From: Microgenomates group bacterium
GTDB lineage: Bacteria; Patescibacteriota; Microgenomatia; UBA1400; PJMF01
Direction of reading: 5' to 3'
Length of the DNA stretch: 15,792 nucleotides
NCBI GenBank assembly: GCA_009776965.1
Contig: WRMU01000015.1
Location: 1 to 15,792, forward strand
This document shows, piece after piece, positions 7,147 to 14,536 of the stretch. The notes under the pieces are model-generated. The model had not been told where the DNA came from. It worked only from the letters and a program-made list of their open reading frames with translations, and did no database searches. Within the stretch, counting starts at the first letter, position 1. Every line of letters starts with the position of its first letter. A program made the position numbers and the translations under genes.

Positions 7147-8244
7147 TTACTCTAGGAAATCTTGAAGTTTTTTGCGGCGGGAGGGGTGTTTTAGTTTGCG
7201 CAGGGCTTTGGCTTCGATTTGGCGGATGCGTTCGCGAGTGACGCCAAACTCTTTGCCTACTTCTTCGAGAGTCATAGGACGATTGCTGGCGAGGCCGAAG
7301 CGCATCTTCAAAACCCGAGCTTCGCGGTCGCTCAAGGCAGAAAGCACTTCTTCCATATTTTCGCTGAGCATTTTTTTGCTAGCTTCTTCGAAGGGGGTGG
7401 TGAGGCGGTTGTCGGCAATGAAGTCTCCTAGAGTGCTGTCTTCCTCCCCATCGTCGCCGACTGGGGATTCAAGAGAAACGGTGTTTTGGGAGATTTTTTG
7501 GATCTCGCGGATTTTGGTGACGGGCAAGCCCATTTCTTCGGCTAGTTCTTCTTGGGTGGGCTCGCGGCCGAGTTCTTGCATCATGCGGCGGCTAGTGCGC
7601 ATGAGGTTATTGATGGTTTCGACCATATGGACGGGGATGCGGATGGTGCGGGCTTGGTCGGCGATGGCGCGAGTGATGGCTTGGCGGATCCACCAAGTGG
7701 CATAAGTGCTAAACTTAAACCCTTTGGTCCAATCGTATTTGTCGATGGCGCGAATGAGGCCTTTATTGCCTTCTTGAATTAAATCCAAAAAGCTCATACC
7801 GCGGCCGATGTATTTTTTGGCGATGGAAACAACGAGGCGGAGGTTGGAGTTGATCAGTTTGCGCTTAGCCTCCGGATCACCCTCCTCCGATCTTTGAGCG
7901 AGAGTGATTTCTTCTTCGCGGGTGAGCAGGGGGACACGGCCAATTTCTTTGAGGTACATGCGCACGGGGTCGGAAGCACCAACATTATTAAACTGAGCAA
8001 TTTGCTCGAGTTCGTTTTTGAGCAGATCCACACTTTCTTCGTGGCCGACTTCTTTGGTGACAGATTCAAAAATATCAACTCCACTTTCGATGAGCTCGTC
8101 GTAAAAGGAGTCGAGATGGGCGACATAGAGCTCGGGCTCGATGAAGGCGTTGAGGATTTCCTCTTGGGTGATGTAGTTACGCTCCAAGGCTTTGGCTTTG
8201 AGAGTTTCGATATCGGCAAGCAGGGCCTTGGGGACTTTTTTCAT
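7147..8244 (-). CDS. rpoD: RNA polymerase primary sigma factor
   Basis: This is a compact 365-residue primary sigma factor. Region 1.2 is DPVRMYLKEIGRVPLLT (92-108). Region 2 includes NLRLVVSIAKKY (134-145) and the -10-reading segment FSTYATWWIRQAITRAIADQ (178-197). Region 3 covers about 205-285, and region 4 ends with MTLEEVGKEFGVTRERIRQI (324-343), the -35-reading helix-turn-helix. Region 1.1 is short (about 90 residues) and there is no long non-conserved insertion between regions 1.2 and 2. The ATG at 8244 (MKKVPKALLAD) is preferred over an upstream in-frame TTG at 8283 because the promoter lies between them. There is no Shine-Dalgarno sequence. Its consensus recognition agrees with the TTGACA/TATAAT boxes seen in the window. 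Confidence 0.95.
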   Translation of the reverse strand: MKKVPKALLADIETLKAKALERNYITQEEILNAFIEPELYVAHLDSFYDELIESGVDIFESVTKEVGHEESVDLLKNELEQIAQFNNVGASDPVRMYLKEIGRVPLLTREEEITLAQRSEEGDPEAKRKLINSNLRLVVSIAKKYIGRGMSFLDLIQEGNKGLIRAIDKYDWTKGFKFSTYATWWIRQAITRAIADQARTIRIPVHMVETINNLMRTSRRMMQELGREPTQEELAEEMGLPVTKIREIQKISQNTVSLESPVGDDGEEDSTLGDFIADNRLTTPFEEASKKMLSENMEEVLSALSDREARVLKMRFGLASNRPMTLEEVGKEFGVTRERIRQIEAKALRKLKHPSRRKKLQDFLE

Positions 8245-8255
8245 AATTTTGAGGG

Positions 8256-8261
8256 TATAAT
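8256..8261 (+). promoter_or_regulatory. Possible opposed -10 for tRNA-Leu
   Basis: TATAAT on the plus strand shares two bases with the rpoD -10 in the palindrome TATAATTATA (8256-8265). It could serve tRNA-Leu, which starts 56 bases downstream. There is no good -35, so this is tentative. Confidence 0.35.
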
Positions 8262-8288
8262 TATAACAAAAAAAGGTGTACAATGCAA
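8260..8288 (-). promoter_or_regulatory. rpoD promoter
   Basis: On the minus strand TTGCAT (8283-8288), a 17-base spacer and TATAAT (8260-8265) precede the ATG at 8244 by 15 bases; a TGT ahead of the -10 makes it extended. A leader of about eight bases is expected. Confidence 0.75.
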
Positions 8289-8317
8289 GGTGTTGTTATT
8301 GGCGTTGTTGGCGTTGG

Positions 8318-8399
8318 GCCCAGATGGTGAAATTGGTATACACGTACGCTTGAGGTGCGTATGCCGAAAGGTGTGCAGGTTCGAGTCCTGTTCTGGGCA
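8318..8399 (+). tRNA. tRNA-Leu (GAG)
   Basis: The seven-base acceptor stem GCCCAGA (8318-8324) pairs with TCTGGGC (8392-8398), with discriminator A at 8399. The anticodon stem TACGC/GCGTA encloses the loop TTGAGGT, so the anticodon is GAG at 8352-8354, which reads CUC and CUU. A long variable arm (stem GCC/GGT) marks it as class II, as expected for leucine. The T loop is TTCGAGT. CCA is not encoded; ACTTT follows. The gene lies on the plus strand between rpoD and the 3' end of the CotH gene, both on the minus strand. Confidence 0.95.
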
Positions 8400-8412
8400 C
8401 TTTGCCAACATA

Positions 8413-10800
8413 CTAGTCTTTGGCTATGTGCCAAAGTCCGAGTGATTCATTCCAGACGAAGCTGGTCCCAGCTAACATTCGGGGGACTATAACTTCGTCT
8501 ATCACTCGGTATTTACCGTTTTCGTCTAGTTTTAGTAGCCTGACTGTTTCACCATTACTCAGGTTAAAATTAAAAAAGTAATTTTGCCAAGACTCATCGG
8601 TTTTGTTGCCACGGCTATAGAGAGTGAGACGTTCTTGGGGGGCCAATTCCAAGTATTTGGGAAAGTGCGAGCGACATTTAGTGTTGGGGGTGTTGGTGAG
8701 ACAGTAGTTTTCTAGGGAGATGGACTCGGACATTCGGGGATTGAAGATTTCTAGGTAGTCGTCTTGATCTTGATTTTTGAGTTTACTCAAACGTAAATCC
8801 CAGTGAGAGTCGTCTTCTCTAATGACTAGGGCAGTGATATCAATTTTACCGTTTGAGTCGGCCATGTTTTGGTCTAAGGTTATTTCTGTTTCGGTGATTA
8901 GTTGGTCGTTGATTTGCCAACCCACGAAGTAATATCCAAAAGCCAGTCTTTCCACTTTGAGGGGGATAGCACTTTCGGCGTAATACTGGACGGTTAGCTG
9001 TTCATCTTCGGGAGTGAGGGAGATGGTATTGAGCTGGAGGACGGCGCCCGTTGCGCCGGCAATATTTATGGTGGTGGTTTCTGCGCTTAAGTTAAAGTAG
9101 CCGATAGTGAATTGGTTGAAATACTCTTTTCGCTCAAGCATAGTATCCACCATTTCGAGTTGGTTTTGGTGGATGAGGGGTTCGTTGAAGATGTGACTTT
9201 GTTCTTGTAGCCTTTGGCCATGGCGAGCTTCGGAGCCTATTTGGGCGCTTCTGGCTTCAATAATCTGGCGGAAAGTATCTTCATTGAGGGTGGTGGCGAA
9301 CAAATCACTGAGGCGCAAGAGCCATTTTTCTTGGTATTCGGGAAGGGTGAGGAGTTTAGTTAGGAGATCGCTTTTGGTATTTTTGGCACCAACCTTTTTG
9401 CCAATAAGTTTCTCGAGGTATTCTGTATAGTCAATATTTGGCATGAGGCTGAGATCAAAATCAAAGGCGATAAAGCGCCAGCGTCCATCAGTGATGGGTT
9501 TTCCATCTTCCTCTGGGCCAGCGTAGCGCCAGAGGCGCAAGTTGTTGTGAGGCCAATCCATATTAGCTAGGGCCATTTCTATACTGTAATAGTCAATTAC
9601 ATTGTCGAGGTCAATTATGGATAGTACCTGTTTTAGGTTGGTCGGTTCTCGCCAATCTAGCTCCAATAGCTCGTTGAGTTTGGCGATTTGAACATTTTCA
9701 AACTCAGTCGCTATTGTTTCTAGTACGTCTCGGACTTTTGGTCCGGTGGTGATGCCTAGAACATTACTGTTTTCGGCTATTTCTAATAATTCGAAGTGAT
9801 CGGTGGTGGTTTGATAAAGGGTTTGGAGGTAGTCAGCATCAATTCTGGTTTGGAGCCAAGATAGGCCGTAGTAATCGCCATTAAGATAAGTGGCAACTGG
9901 TCGGGTGTGAGCATGAACATCGAAGTTTAAGATGTCATAAACTGAGGCACCAACAGCATCGCGGATAAAACTTAGGTCAAGCTCGTTTTTTCCCGATCTG
10001 AGAATGAGTTTATCAAACTCGGTGATGGGAGTCATATGACTGTCTTTGGTGATTAGATCGGGAAAAAAGGGATACTTAAACTTGCCGTGGAGGGGGTCAT
10101 ATTCTCGGCGGGCGTAGAGGCGGAGGGATTTTTGGTCGTAAGATCGGCTGCCAAAGCCATGTACTCTCATACCGGCGGCCTGCTCGAATAGCCTCTGATG
10201 ATCGGAAATAACTTCCACATATACTGGACGTTCGGACTCGCGGCCGCGGAGATTGTAGTTGGCCGGCAATTTGTTATATGTGTCTTCACTCAATTCTTCT
10301 AAAGCGAATATACCGGAGTTGGCTTTAAGATATTCATCACGCAGCCTACCTTCTTTAATAAAAATACCGAGGTCATAATCATATAAATTAGCCGGATCGG
10401 TGGTGAGGGCGACGATGGGGACATTAAAACGATGATTAATCAGCTCGCCAATAAAAAAAGTTTTAGTCCAGATGTCGCTGAGCTCTTGGTTATTCCAGCT
10501 ATAGGCTCTGGCGCGAATAACTCGACCTTCGGCAAACTCCTCCTCCTCGGGCAGGTTGATAGTGATGGGTTTTTGATAGAGAGTGGCATTTTCGGGAGTG
10601 GGTTCGCTGCCGTCGAGGGTATAGTAAATGCGAGCGAGCGCTTTATTGGTTTTTAGGGTTAAAGTGAACGGTCGGTCGTGGAAAACTTTGGTTTCTAGGC
10701 CAACGACTCGCAGCGGTTCTTTTCTGGGGAGATGAAAAAACTCCACGCTGAGAATAATCGCTAGGGTGAGGCTCAAAAAGATAATAATTGCTTTTCTCAC
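8413..10800 (-). CDS. CotH-kinase-family surface protein with lamin-tail-like C-terminus
   Basis: This 795-residue exported protein has a membrane anchor or signal at residues 4-20. A chitobiase/hexosaminidase C-terminal-like beta domain follows (about 35-118; IYYTLDGSEPTPENATLY). The CotH domain spans about 125-505 and has MRVHGFGSRSYDQKSLRLYA (211-230), LILRSGKNELDLSFIRDAV (265-283), RPVATYLNGDYYGLSWLQTR (300-319) and WRFIAFDFDLSL (441-452), the last with the Asp pair of the atypical kinase site. The C-terminal 670-790 (DYLEIFNP, ISLENYCLTN) resembles a lamin-tail domain. CotH of Bacillus phosphorylates spore-coat proteins; here the target is unknown. The gene starts with GTG ten bases after a TATAAT and diverges from VTC and DUF4956 genes, its common partners in bacteria. 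Confidence 0.85.
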   Translation of the reverse strand: MRKAIIIFLSLTLAIILSVEFFHLPRKEPLRVVGLETKVFHDRPFTLTLKTNKALARIYYTLDGSEPTPENATLYQKPITINLPEEEEFAEGRVIRARAYSWNNQELSDIWTKTFFIGELINHRFNVPIVALTTDPANLYDYDLGIFIKEGRLRDEYLKANSGIFALEELSEDTYNKLPANYNLRGRESERPVYVEVISDHQRLFEQAAGMRVHGFGSRSYDQKSLRLYARREYDPLHGKFKYPFFPDLITKDSHMTPITEFDKLILRSGKNELDLSFIRDAVGASVYDILNFDVHAHTRPVATYLNGDYYGLSWLQTRIDADYLQTLYQTTTDHFELLEIAENSNVLGITTGPKVRDVLETIATEFENVQIAKLNELLELDWREPTNLKQVLSIIDLDNVIDYYSIEMALANMDWPHNNLRLWRYAGPEEDGKPITDGRWRFIAFDFDLSLMPNIDYTEYLEKLIGKKVGAKNTKSDLLTKLLTLPEYQEKWLLRLSDLFATTLNEDTFRQIIEARSAQIGSEARHGQRLQEQSHIFNEPLIHQNQLEMVDTMLERKEYFNQFTIGYFNLSAETTTINIAGATGAVLQLNTISLTPEDEQLTVQYYAESAIPLKVERLAFGYYFVGWQINDQLITETEITLDQNMADSNGKIDITALVIREDDSHWDLRLSKLKNQDQDDYLEIFNPRMSESISLENYCLTNTPNTKCRSHFPKYLELAPQERLTLYSRGNKTDESWQNYFFNFNLSNGETVRLLKLDENGKYRVIDEVIVPRMLAGTSFVWNESLGLWHIAKD

Positions 10801-10801
10801 G

Positions 10802-10817
10802 GTATAATAGATTATAC
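10802..10817. promoter_or_regulatory. Symmetric face-to-face -10 boxes for cotH-like and VTC genes
   Basis: GTATAAT-AG-ATTATAC is an inverted repeat that puts TATAAT on both strands: 10803-10808 on plus and 10811-10816 on minus. The plus box ends nine bases before the ATG at 10818 and the minus box ten bases before the GTG at 10800. Both messages would be leaderless or nearly so, and polymerase can occupy only one at a time. Confidence 0.7.
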
Positions 10818-11582
10818 ATGAAACAAAGGCGCATTAAACACAAGTTCCGGCATGAGTTGAAGTTTATTATTGGACGCAAGGATGCGCTGCTTTTGCAAAA
10901 GAAATTAGAGCCTTTTTTAGAGCTCGATCCTTTTAGTGTTGATGAGGCGATGGGCTATCGAGTTTCAAGTCTTTATTTTGATGATTACAAACGCACGGCC
11001 TACTTTGATAAACTTAATGGCGCGGAAGATCGGACTAAGTATCGGTTGCGGGTTTATAATTTTGGTGCTAGTCCAATTACTCTGGAGGCGAAAATTAAAA
11101 AAGGGGATTTAAGCAGGAAGGAGTCGGTGCGGTTGAATATGGCCGAATATCGAGAGTTGGTTGGTAATGCTGGGGAAATTGCGATGGCGGTGGGGATGGA
11201 CGGGGGAAAGACATCTGCTGGCGGTGAGTTTACGAACTACTTTGATTTGCTGCGAAAAGTGAGGTTGATGCGGCCACAAATTATTGTGGATTATTGGCGG
11301 AGAGCTTTTATTGGGCGCGAGAGCGATGTACGGCTTACTTTTGATGATGGGCTGCAGATTTCTCACGCCACTAGCGATATTCTCCAAGCCGATGGCCATG
11401 CGTGGCAGACAATTTTGGAGGCTGACGAACTTATTTTGGAGGTTAAATATGATAATTTTCTTCCAGCGCATTTGAGTCAATTATTAGTAGGTTTTCCGCT
11501 GCATAAAATTGCGGTTTCCAAGTATGTGCTCTGCCAGCAAGTTGCCCGTAGGAAAAACTTAGGTTTTAGTTTACAATCGTAG
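10818..11582 (+). CDS. VTC-domain (polyphosphate-polymerase-like) protein
   Basis: This 254-residue protein has the VTC domain, the tunnel-shaped fold of yeast Vtc4, which makes polyphosphate from ATP. The conserved basic and acidic positions of the tunnel are present: RHELKF (11-16), YRVSSLYFDD (47-56), DRTKYRLRVY (71-80), LEAKIKK (89-95), VDYWRRAF (157-164), LILEVKYD (205-212) and SKYVLCQQ (234-241). Bacterial members are annotated as polyphosphate polymerase domain-containing proteins, but a role in polyphosphate synthesis is not established for most of them. It lies 19 bases before a DUF4956 gene and opposite a CotH-like gene, a recurring set. I use the ATG at 10818, nine bases after TATAAT, rather than an in-frame TTG at 10788 that would overlap the promoter. 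Confidence 0.85.
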   Translation: MKQRRIKHKFRHELKFIIGRKDALLLQKKLEPFLELDPFSVDEAMGYRVSSLYFDDYKRTAYFDKLNGAEDRTKYRLRVYNFGASPITLEAKIKKGDLSRKESVRLNMAEYRELVGNAGEIAMAVGMDGGKTSAGGEFTNYFDLLRKVRLMRPQIIVDYWRRAFIGRESDVRLTFDDGLQISHATSDILQADGHAWQTILEADELILEVKYDNFLPAHLSQLLVGFPLHKIAVSKYVLCQQVARRKNLGFSLQS

Positions 11583-11601
11583 ATCATGGAAGGAAAATTG
11601 T

Positions 11602-12276
11602 ATGTCTAATGATGCGGCTAGTTTACTTAAAGAAACTTTGACGGTGGCTGATTTGAGCGCGAGGCTGAGTTGGGGGAATATTGTTTGGGCTTTGGGGACG
11701 GCAATTCTTTGCGGGGTGATAATTTATTTGGTTTATCGCTGGTTTTATCGAGGGACTGTTTATAATGACAATTTTAACGCGCTACTGGTGATGGCGACGG
11801 TGACGACTTGTTTTATTATTATGACTATTAGCTCGAACTTAGTTTTGAGTTTGGGGATGGTGGGGGCTTTGAGTATTATTAGATTTCGGGCGGCGATTAA
11901 GGATCCGCTGGATGCGGGATTTATCTTTTTGGCGATTGCGGCGGGATTGACCGCGGGGGCAGGCCTTTATTTGGCGGCTCTTTGTGGGACGATAGTGGTG
12001 GCTTTGGTGTATATTGCTTTTTACTTGTTGGGTAATTATGGTCCGACTAGTTATCTGACTATTATTAGGTATGATAGCGAGGCGGAGGGTAAGATTCGGG
12101 AGGCGTTGGGAGAATATAAACATAGCTTAAAAAGCAGGGCTTTGCTAAAAGATCAGACTGAGCTGGTGATTGAAACTAAGAAGGTGAAAATTGATGAGCT
12201 GCAGGCGGTGCTGGCTAATCTTAAAGGGATTTCTAGTGTTAGTACTGTCGAATACAATGGCGACTACCTAGGTTAA
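11602..12276 (+). CDS. DUF4956 membrane protein
   Basis: This 224-residue protein has several membrane segments (about 27-46, 59-79, 105-123 and 124-145) and a cytosolic C-terminal domain of about 75 residues. The segment SLGMVGALSIIRFRAAIKDP (83-102) is the hallmark of DUF4956, a family found next to VTC-domain genes in many bacteria. Function is not known; the arrangement suggests it anchors or serves the VTC protein at the membrane, perhaps as a channel or transport partner for its product. The ATG has a Shine-Dalgarno-like AAGGA nine bases upstream, in contrast to the leaderless VTC start, so this gene is probably translated as the second gene of the message. Element D starts directly after its stop. 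Confidence 0.85.
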   Translation: MSNDAASLLKETLTVADLSARLSWGNIVWALGTAILCGVIIYLVYRWFYRGTVYNDNFNALLVMATVTTCFIIMTISSNLVLSLGMVGALSIIRFRAAIKDPLDAGFIFLAIAAGLTAGAGLYLAALCGTIVVALVYIAFYLLGNYGPTSYLTIIRYDSEAEGKIREALGEYKHSLKSRALLKDQTELVIETKKVKIDELQAVLANLKGISSVSTVEYNGDYLG

Positions 12277-12396
12277 GCTCGCCCAAATCGGTAAAATCAG
12301 ATTTTTTTGCTCAAAAACTTCAGTCATTTAGCTCAACTAAACTCCTTCAATTTTTTCACAAAGAAAATCTGATTTTGCTCGATTTGGACTTCGCTT
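12275..12396. repeat. Palindromic intergenic element D
   Basis: The outer arms CCAAATCG (12283-12290) and CGATTTGG (12380-12387) pair over 8 bp, and a perfect 13-bp inverted repeat lies inside (12293-12305 with 12364-12376). The interior 12306-12363 is AT-rich with only imperfect pairing. The left outer sequence GCTCGCCCAAATCGG is nearly identical to the left end of element C, GCTCGCCTAAATCGG at 14539-14553. The right end (12364-12400) resembles 14683-14719. This places D in the same family by its ends, with a different core. Confidence 0.8.
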
Positions 12397-12423
12397 GACA
12401 TTTCTAGTCTTGATATGTTACAA
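12395..12423 (+). promoter_or_regulatory. Possible promoter of the coiled-coil gene
   Basis: A consensus TTGACA (12395-12400) starts on the last base of element D. Seventeen bases further is TTACAA (12418-12423), a poor -10, nine bases before the ATG at 12433. TATGTT at 12414-12419 fits the consensus better but the spacing (13) is short. Confidence 0.35.
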
Positions 12424-12432
12424 CAGTCTTCT

Positions 12433-12918
12433 ATGCAAGAAGAAACTACGATTAAAACTGCCGACGATATTGTGAATGAGGCTTTGGGGAATAGTGGTGG
12501 GGGTGAGATGGATGAAGTGGCCAAGAGCGATCAGCTGGCGCAGACATTATCTAGTTTGCAGGGAATTATTGAGCGTAATGCGCTGCAATTACAGCAGGTG
12601 GATGGGGAACTAAAGGAGAAGCGACAGATGCTAAAAAATATTTTTGATAATGACACGGCGCTAACGGTGGCTCAGGAGGAGGCCAAGCAAGCCACTCAAA
12701 AACAAAGGGAGAGAAAAGTGCAATTGCAAAATGATGGTCAGGCAGTAAGCCTAAAATTGCAAATTGCGGAAATTAATCAGCAAAAAAGAGAAATCCAAGA
12801 GGCGCTGAGTAGCCACTTAGTTAATTATCATCAGCTGACCGGAGCCACCAGCTTTGACACCTCGGATGGTGATCAATGGGACTTTGATATTTGGGCGAAA
12901 GTCAAAGTAAAAAAGTAG
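12433..12918 (+). CDS. Hypothetical coiled-coil protein
   Basis: I do not recognise a family. The 161-residue product is highly charged and Gln-rich, with no membrane segment or signal peptide. Residues about 30-130 (DQLAQTLSSLQGIIERNALQ onward) show heptad-like spacing of Leu, Ile and Val among Gln, Glu and Lys, so a long coiled coil is likely. The C-terminus (QWDFDIWAKVKVKK) ends in a basic tail. Two in-frame ATG codons are available (12415 and 12433); I prefer 12433 because 12415 lies within the likely promoter. The gene stands alone between element D and the tRNA-Gly promoter. A structural or scaffolding role is possible but not shown. Confidence 0.65.
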   Translation: MQEETTIKTADDIVNEALGNSGGGEMDEVAKSDQLAQTLSSLQGIIERNALQLQQVDGELKEKRQMLKNIFDNDTALTVAQEEAKQATQKQRERKVQLQNDGQAVSLKLQIAEINQQKREIQEALSSHLVNYHQLTGATSFDTSDGDQWDFDIWAKVKVKK

Positions 12919-12926
12919 TTTTTTTG

Positions 12927-12935
12927 TGATATAAT
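12927..12935 (+). promoter_or_regulatory. Extended -10 upstream of tRNA-Gly
   Basis: TGATATAAT is a perfect extended -10 box just after the stop of the coiled-coil gene. Start would be near 12942, about 40 bases before the tRNA. No terminator is visible between the tRNA and the pyruvate kinase gene, so both may share this transcript. Confidence 0.65.
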
Positions 12936-12957
12936 GCTCGATGGTCTCGTGGTCAAC

Positions 12958-12971
12958 TAGTTAGCTAACTA
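12958..12971. repeat. 14-bp perfect palindrome in the tRNA-Gly leader
   Basis: TAGTTAGCTAACTA is a perfect palindrome between the likely transcription start and the tRNA 5' end. It could be a protein-binding site or a processing signal; nothing here shows which. Confidence 0.6.
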
Positions 12972-12981
12972 TGTTGGATCT

Positions 12982-13052
12982 GCAGGTGTAGTACACCGGT
13001 AGTATGTCTCCCTTCCAAGGAGAAGAAGCCAGTTCGATTCTGGTCACCTGCT
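12982..13052 (+). tRNA. tRNA-Gly (UCC)
   Basis: The acceptor stem GCAGGTG (12982-12988) pairs with CACCTGC (13045-13051), followed by discriminator T at 13052, as usual for glycine. The anticodon stem TCTCC/GGAGA encloses CTTCCAA, so the anticodon is TCC at 13014-13016, reading GGA and GGG. The T loop is TTCGATT. CCA is not encoded (CCG follows). Pyruvate kinase starts 57 bases downstream. Confidence 0.95.
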
Positions 13053-13109
13053 CCGAATTAACAAAAAGTAGCTATTTTGATGCAGAAAATAGAAAGAAAG
13101 TGAAAGTTT

Positions 13110-14534
13110 ATGCAAGATTTGCAGGACAAGTTTACCAAAAATGTGGCGACCATCGGACCAGCAGCAGACACAGAGGAGGATTTGGAGAAGATGGTGGAAG
13201 CGGGCATGAATGTGGCTCGTTTTAATACTAAACACTCCACGCCTGAGTGGCACCAAGAAAGAATTGCCAGAGTGAAACGAGTGGCGCGAAAATTGAATAA
13301 ACCGATTGCTACTTTGTTGGATCTGCAAGGACCGGAAATCCGTATTGATTTACCTCAAGAGAAGTCATTTGAGGTGAAGATTGATGACATAGTTCATTTT
13401 ACTTTTAATCCTAAGTTGGATAGAAAAAACTTAATTTTAATTCCGAAGAACGTGGTGCAGACAGTGAGTGTGGACAATCTTATTTTAATCGACGATGGCT
13501 TTGGTTAGTTTGTGGTAACTAATAAAGGTAAGGAATATTTGGAGGCGAAGACTTTGAATGATGCGACGGTGAAACATCGCAAAACTATGAATATCCCCGG
13601 CATTACTATTGACATGCCTAGCTTAATTGAGGCTGATTACGCGCAATTGGATGGGATTAAGGAAGACTTGGTGGATTTTGTGGCGCTTTCTTTTGTGCGC
13701 AGCAGGGAGGATATTGACTTTTTGCGTGATGAATTAAAAAAGAGGAATGTGACGGCAGGAATTGTGGCGAAGATTGAGACGCAGGCGGCTTTAGATAATT
13801 TGGAGGAGATTGTGGACGTTTCGGATGCGGTGATGGTGGCTAGAGGAGATTTGGGAGTGGAAATGCCGATGGAGGAGATGGTATATTGGCAGAAGATTAT
13901 TGTTAATATGTGTCGAGCTAAGGGAAAACCAGTGATTACCGCCACCCAGATGCTCAAGAGCATGGTGGATTTTCCCAGACCGACTAGGGCGGAAGTGAGC
14001 GACGTGGCGCATGCGGTTTATGGCTGTACTAGCGCGGTGATGCTTTCGGAGGAAACCACGATTGGAGCTTTTCCAGTTAAGGCAGTGAAAACTCAGGCGA
14101 AAATTGCTTTGTTTAATGAAAAAAAAGTAATTGACACTTTTGATTTTGATGATATGGATTTGGATGGGAGGACGAGTTTTATTGCTAGGAGTGTGGTGAA
14201 GTTGCTGGAAAATGTTCCTAGCGCGGCGAAAGTAATTGTGTGTTTGACTGCCACTGGCAGGAGTGCCAATATTATCGCTTCGCTGCGTCCGCGAGTGCCC
14301 ATTGTGGCGGTGACTCATAATCAGGACACTTACTATCGTTTGGCGCTAAGTTATGCGGTAAGCCCGCAGCTGGTGGACAGCGAGGTGATTGGAGAGAACA
14401 ATATTAAAGAGATATTGGCTCACCTGAAGGAGCGAGGGGTATTGCGTAGTGGGCAGAAAGTGGTAACAGTGGCGGGAGATACGCCGTTGGTGCCGGGGTT
14501 TACTAATACCATGGGCTTCCACGTAGTAAAGTAA
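13110..14534 (+). pseudogene. pyk: Pyruvate kinase interrupted by one in-frame TAG
   Basis: The frame from ATG 13110 to TAA 14534 encodes a pyruvate kinase of normal length (474 positions), which turns phosphoenolpyruvate and ADP into pyruvate and ATP. Codon 133, at 13506-13508, is TAG. The first part (132 residues) has ATIGPAA, GMNVARFNTKHS and LLDLQGPEIR. The second part has VAKIET, MVARGDLGVEMP, TATQMLKSM and PTRAEVSDVA, the metal and substrate sites. The stop falls in the B domain just after LIDDGFG, and the sequence on both sides fits the family in the same frame, so one base was substituted. Restart could use a GTG at 13512, without a ribosome-binding site. The gene may be broken, read through, split, or misread. 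Ser of the usual NFSH motif is Lys41 here. No Shine-Dalgarno is visible at the first ATG. Confidence 0.85.
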
Positions 14535-14536
14535 CT

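Noticed and set aside
12942..12981. A stretch before tRNA-Gly (GGTCTCGTGGTCAACTAG...) that resembles the 5' half of a tRNA
   Set aside because: No matching anticodon arm, T arm or acceptor 3' strand follows before the real tRNA begins at 12982, so it is not called as a tRNA or tRNA fragment.
13080..13103. Seven-codon open frame (MQKIERK) just before pyruvate kinase, a possible leader peptide
   Set aside because: It has no ribosome-binding site, no regulatory codons and no attenuator hairpin; likely chance.
13506..13508. Genome-wide recoding of TAG as an amino acid
   Set aside because: TAG is the natural end of at least five other complete genes in the window, and TGA and TAA are also used as stops.
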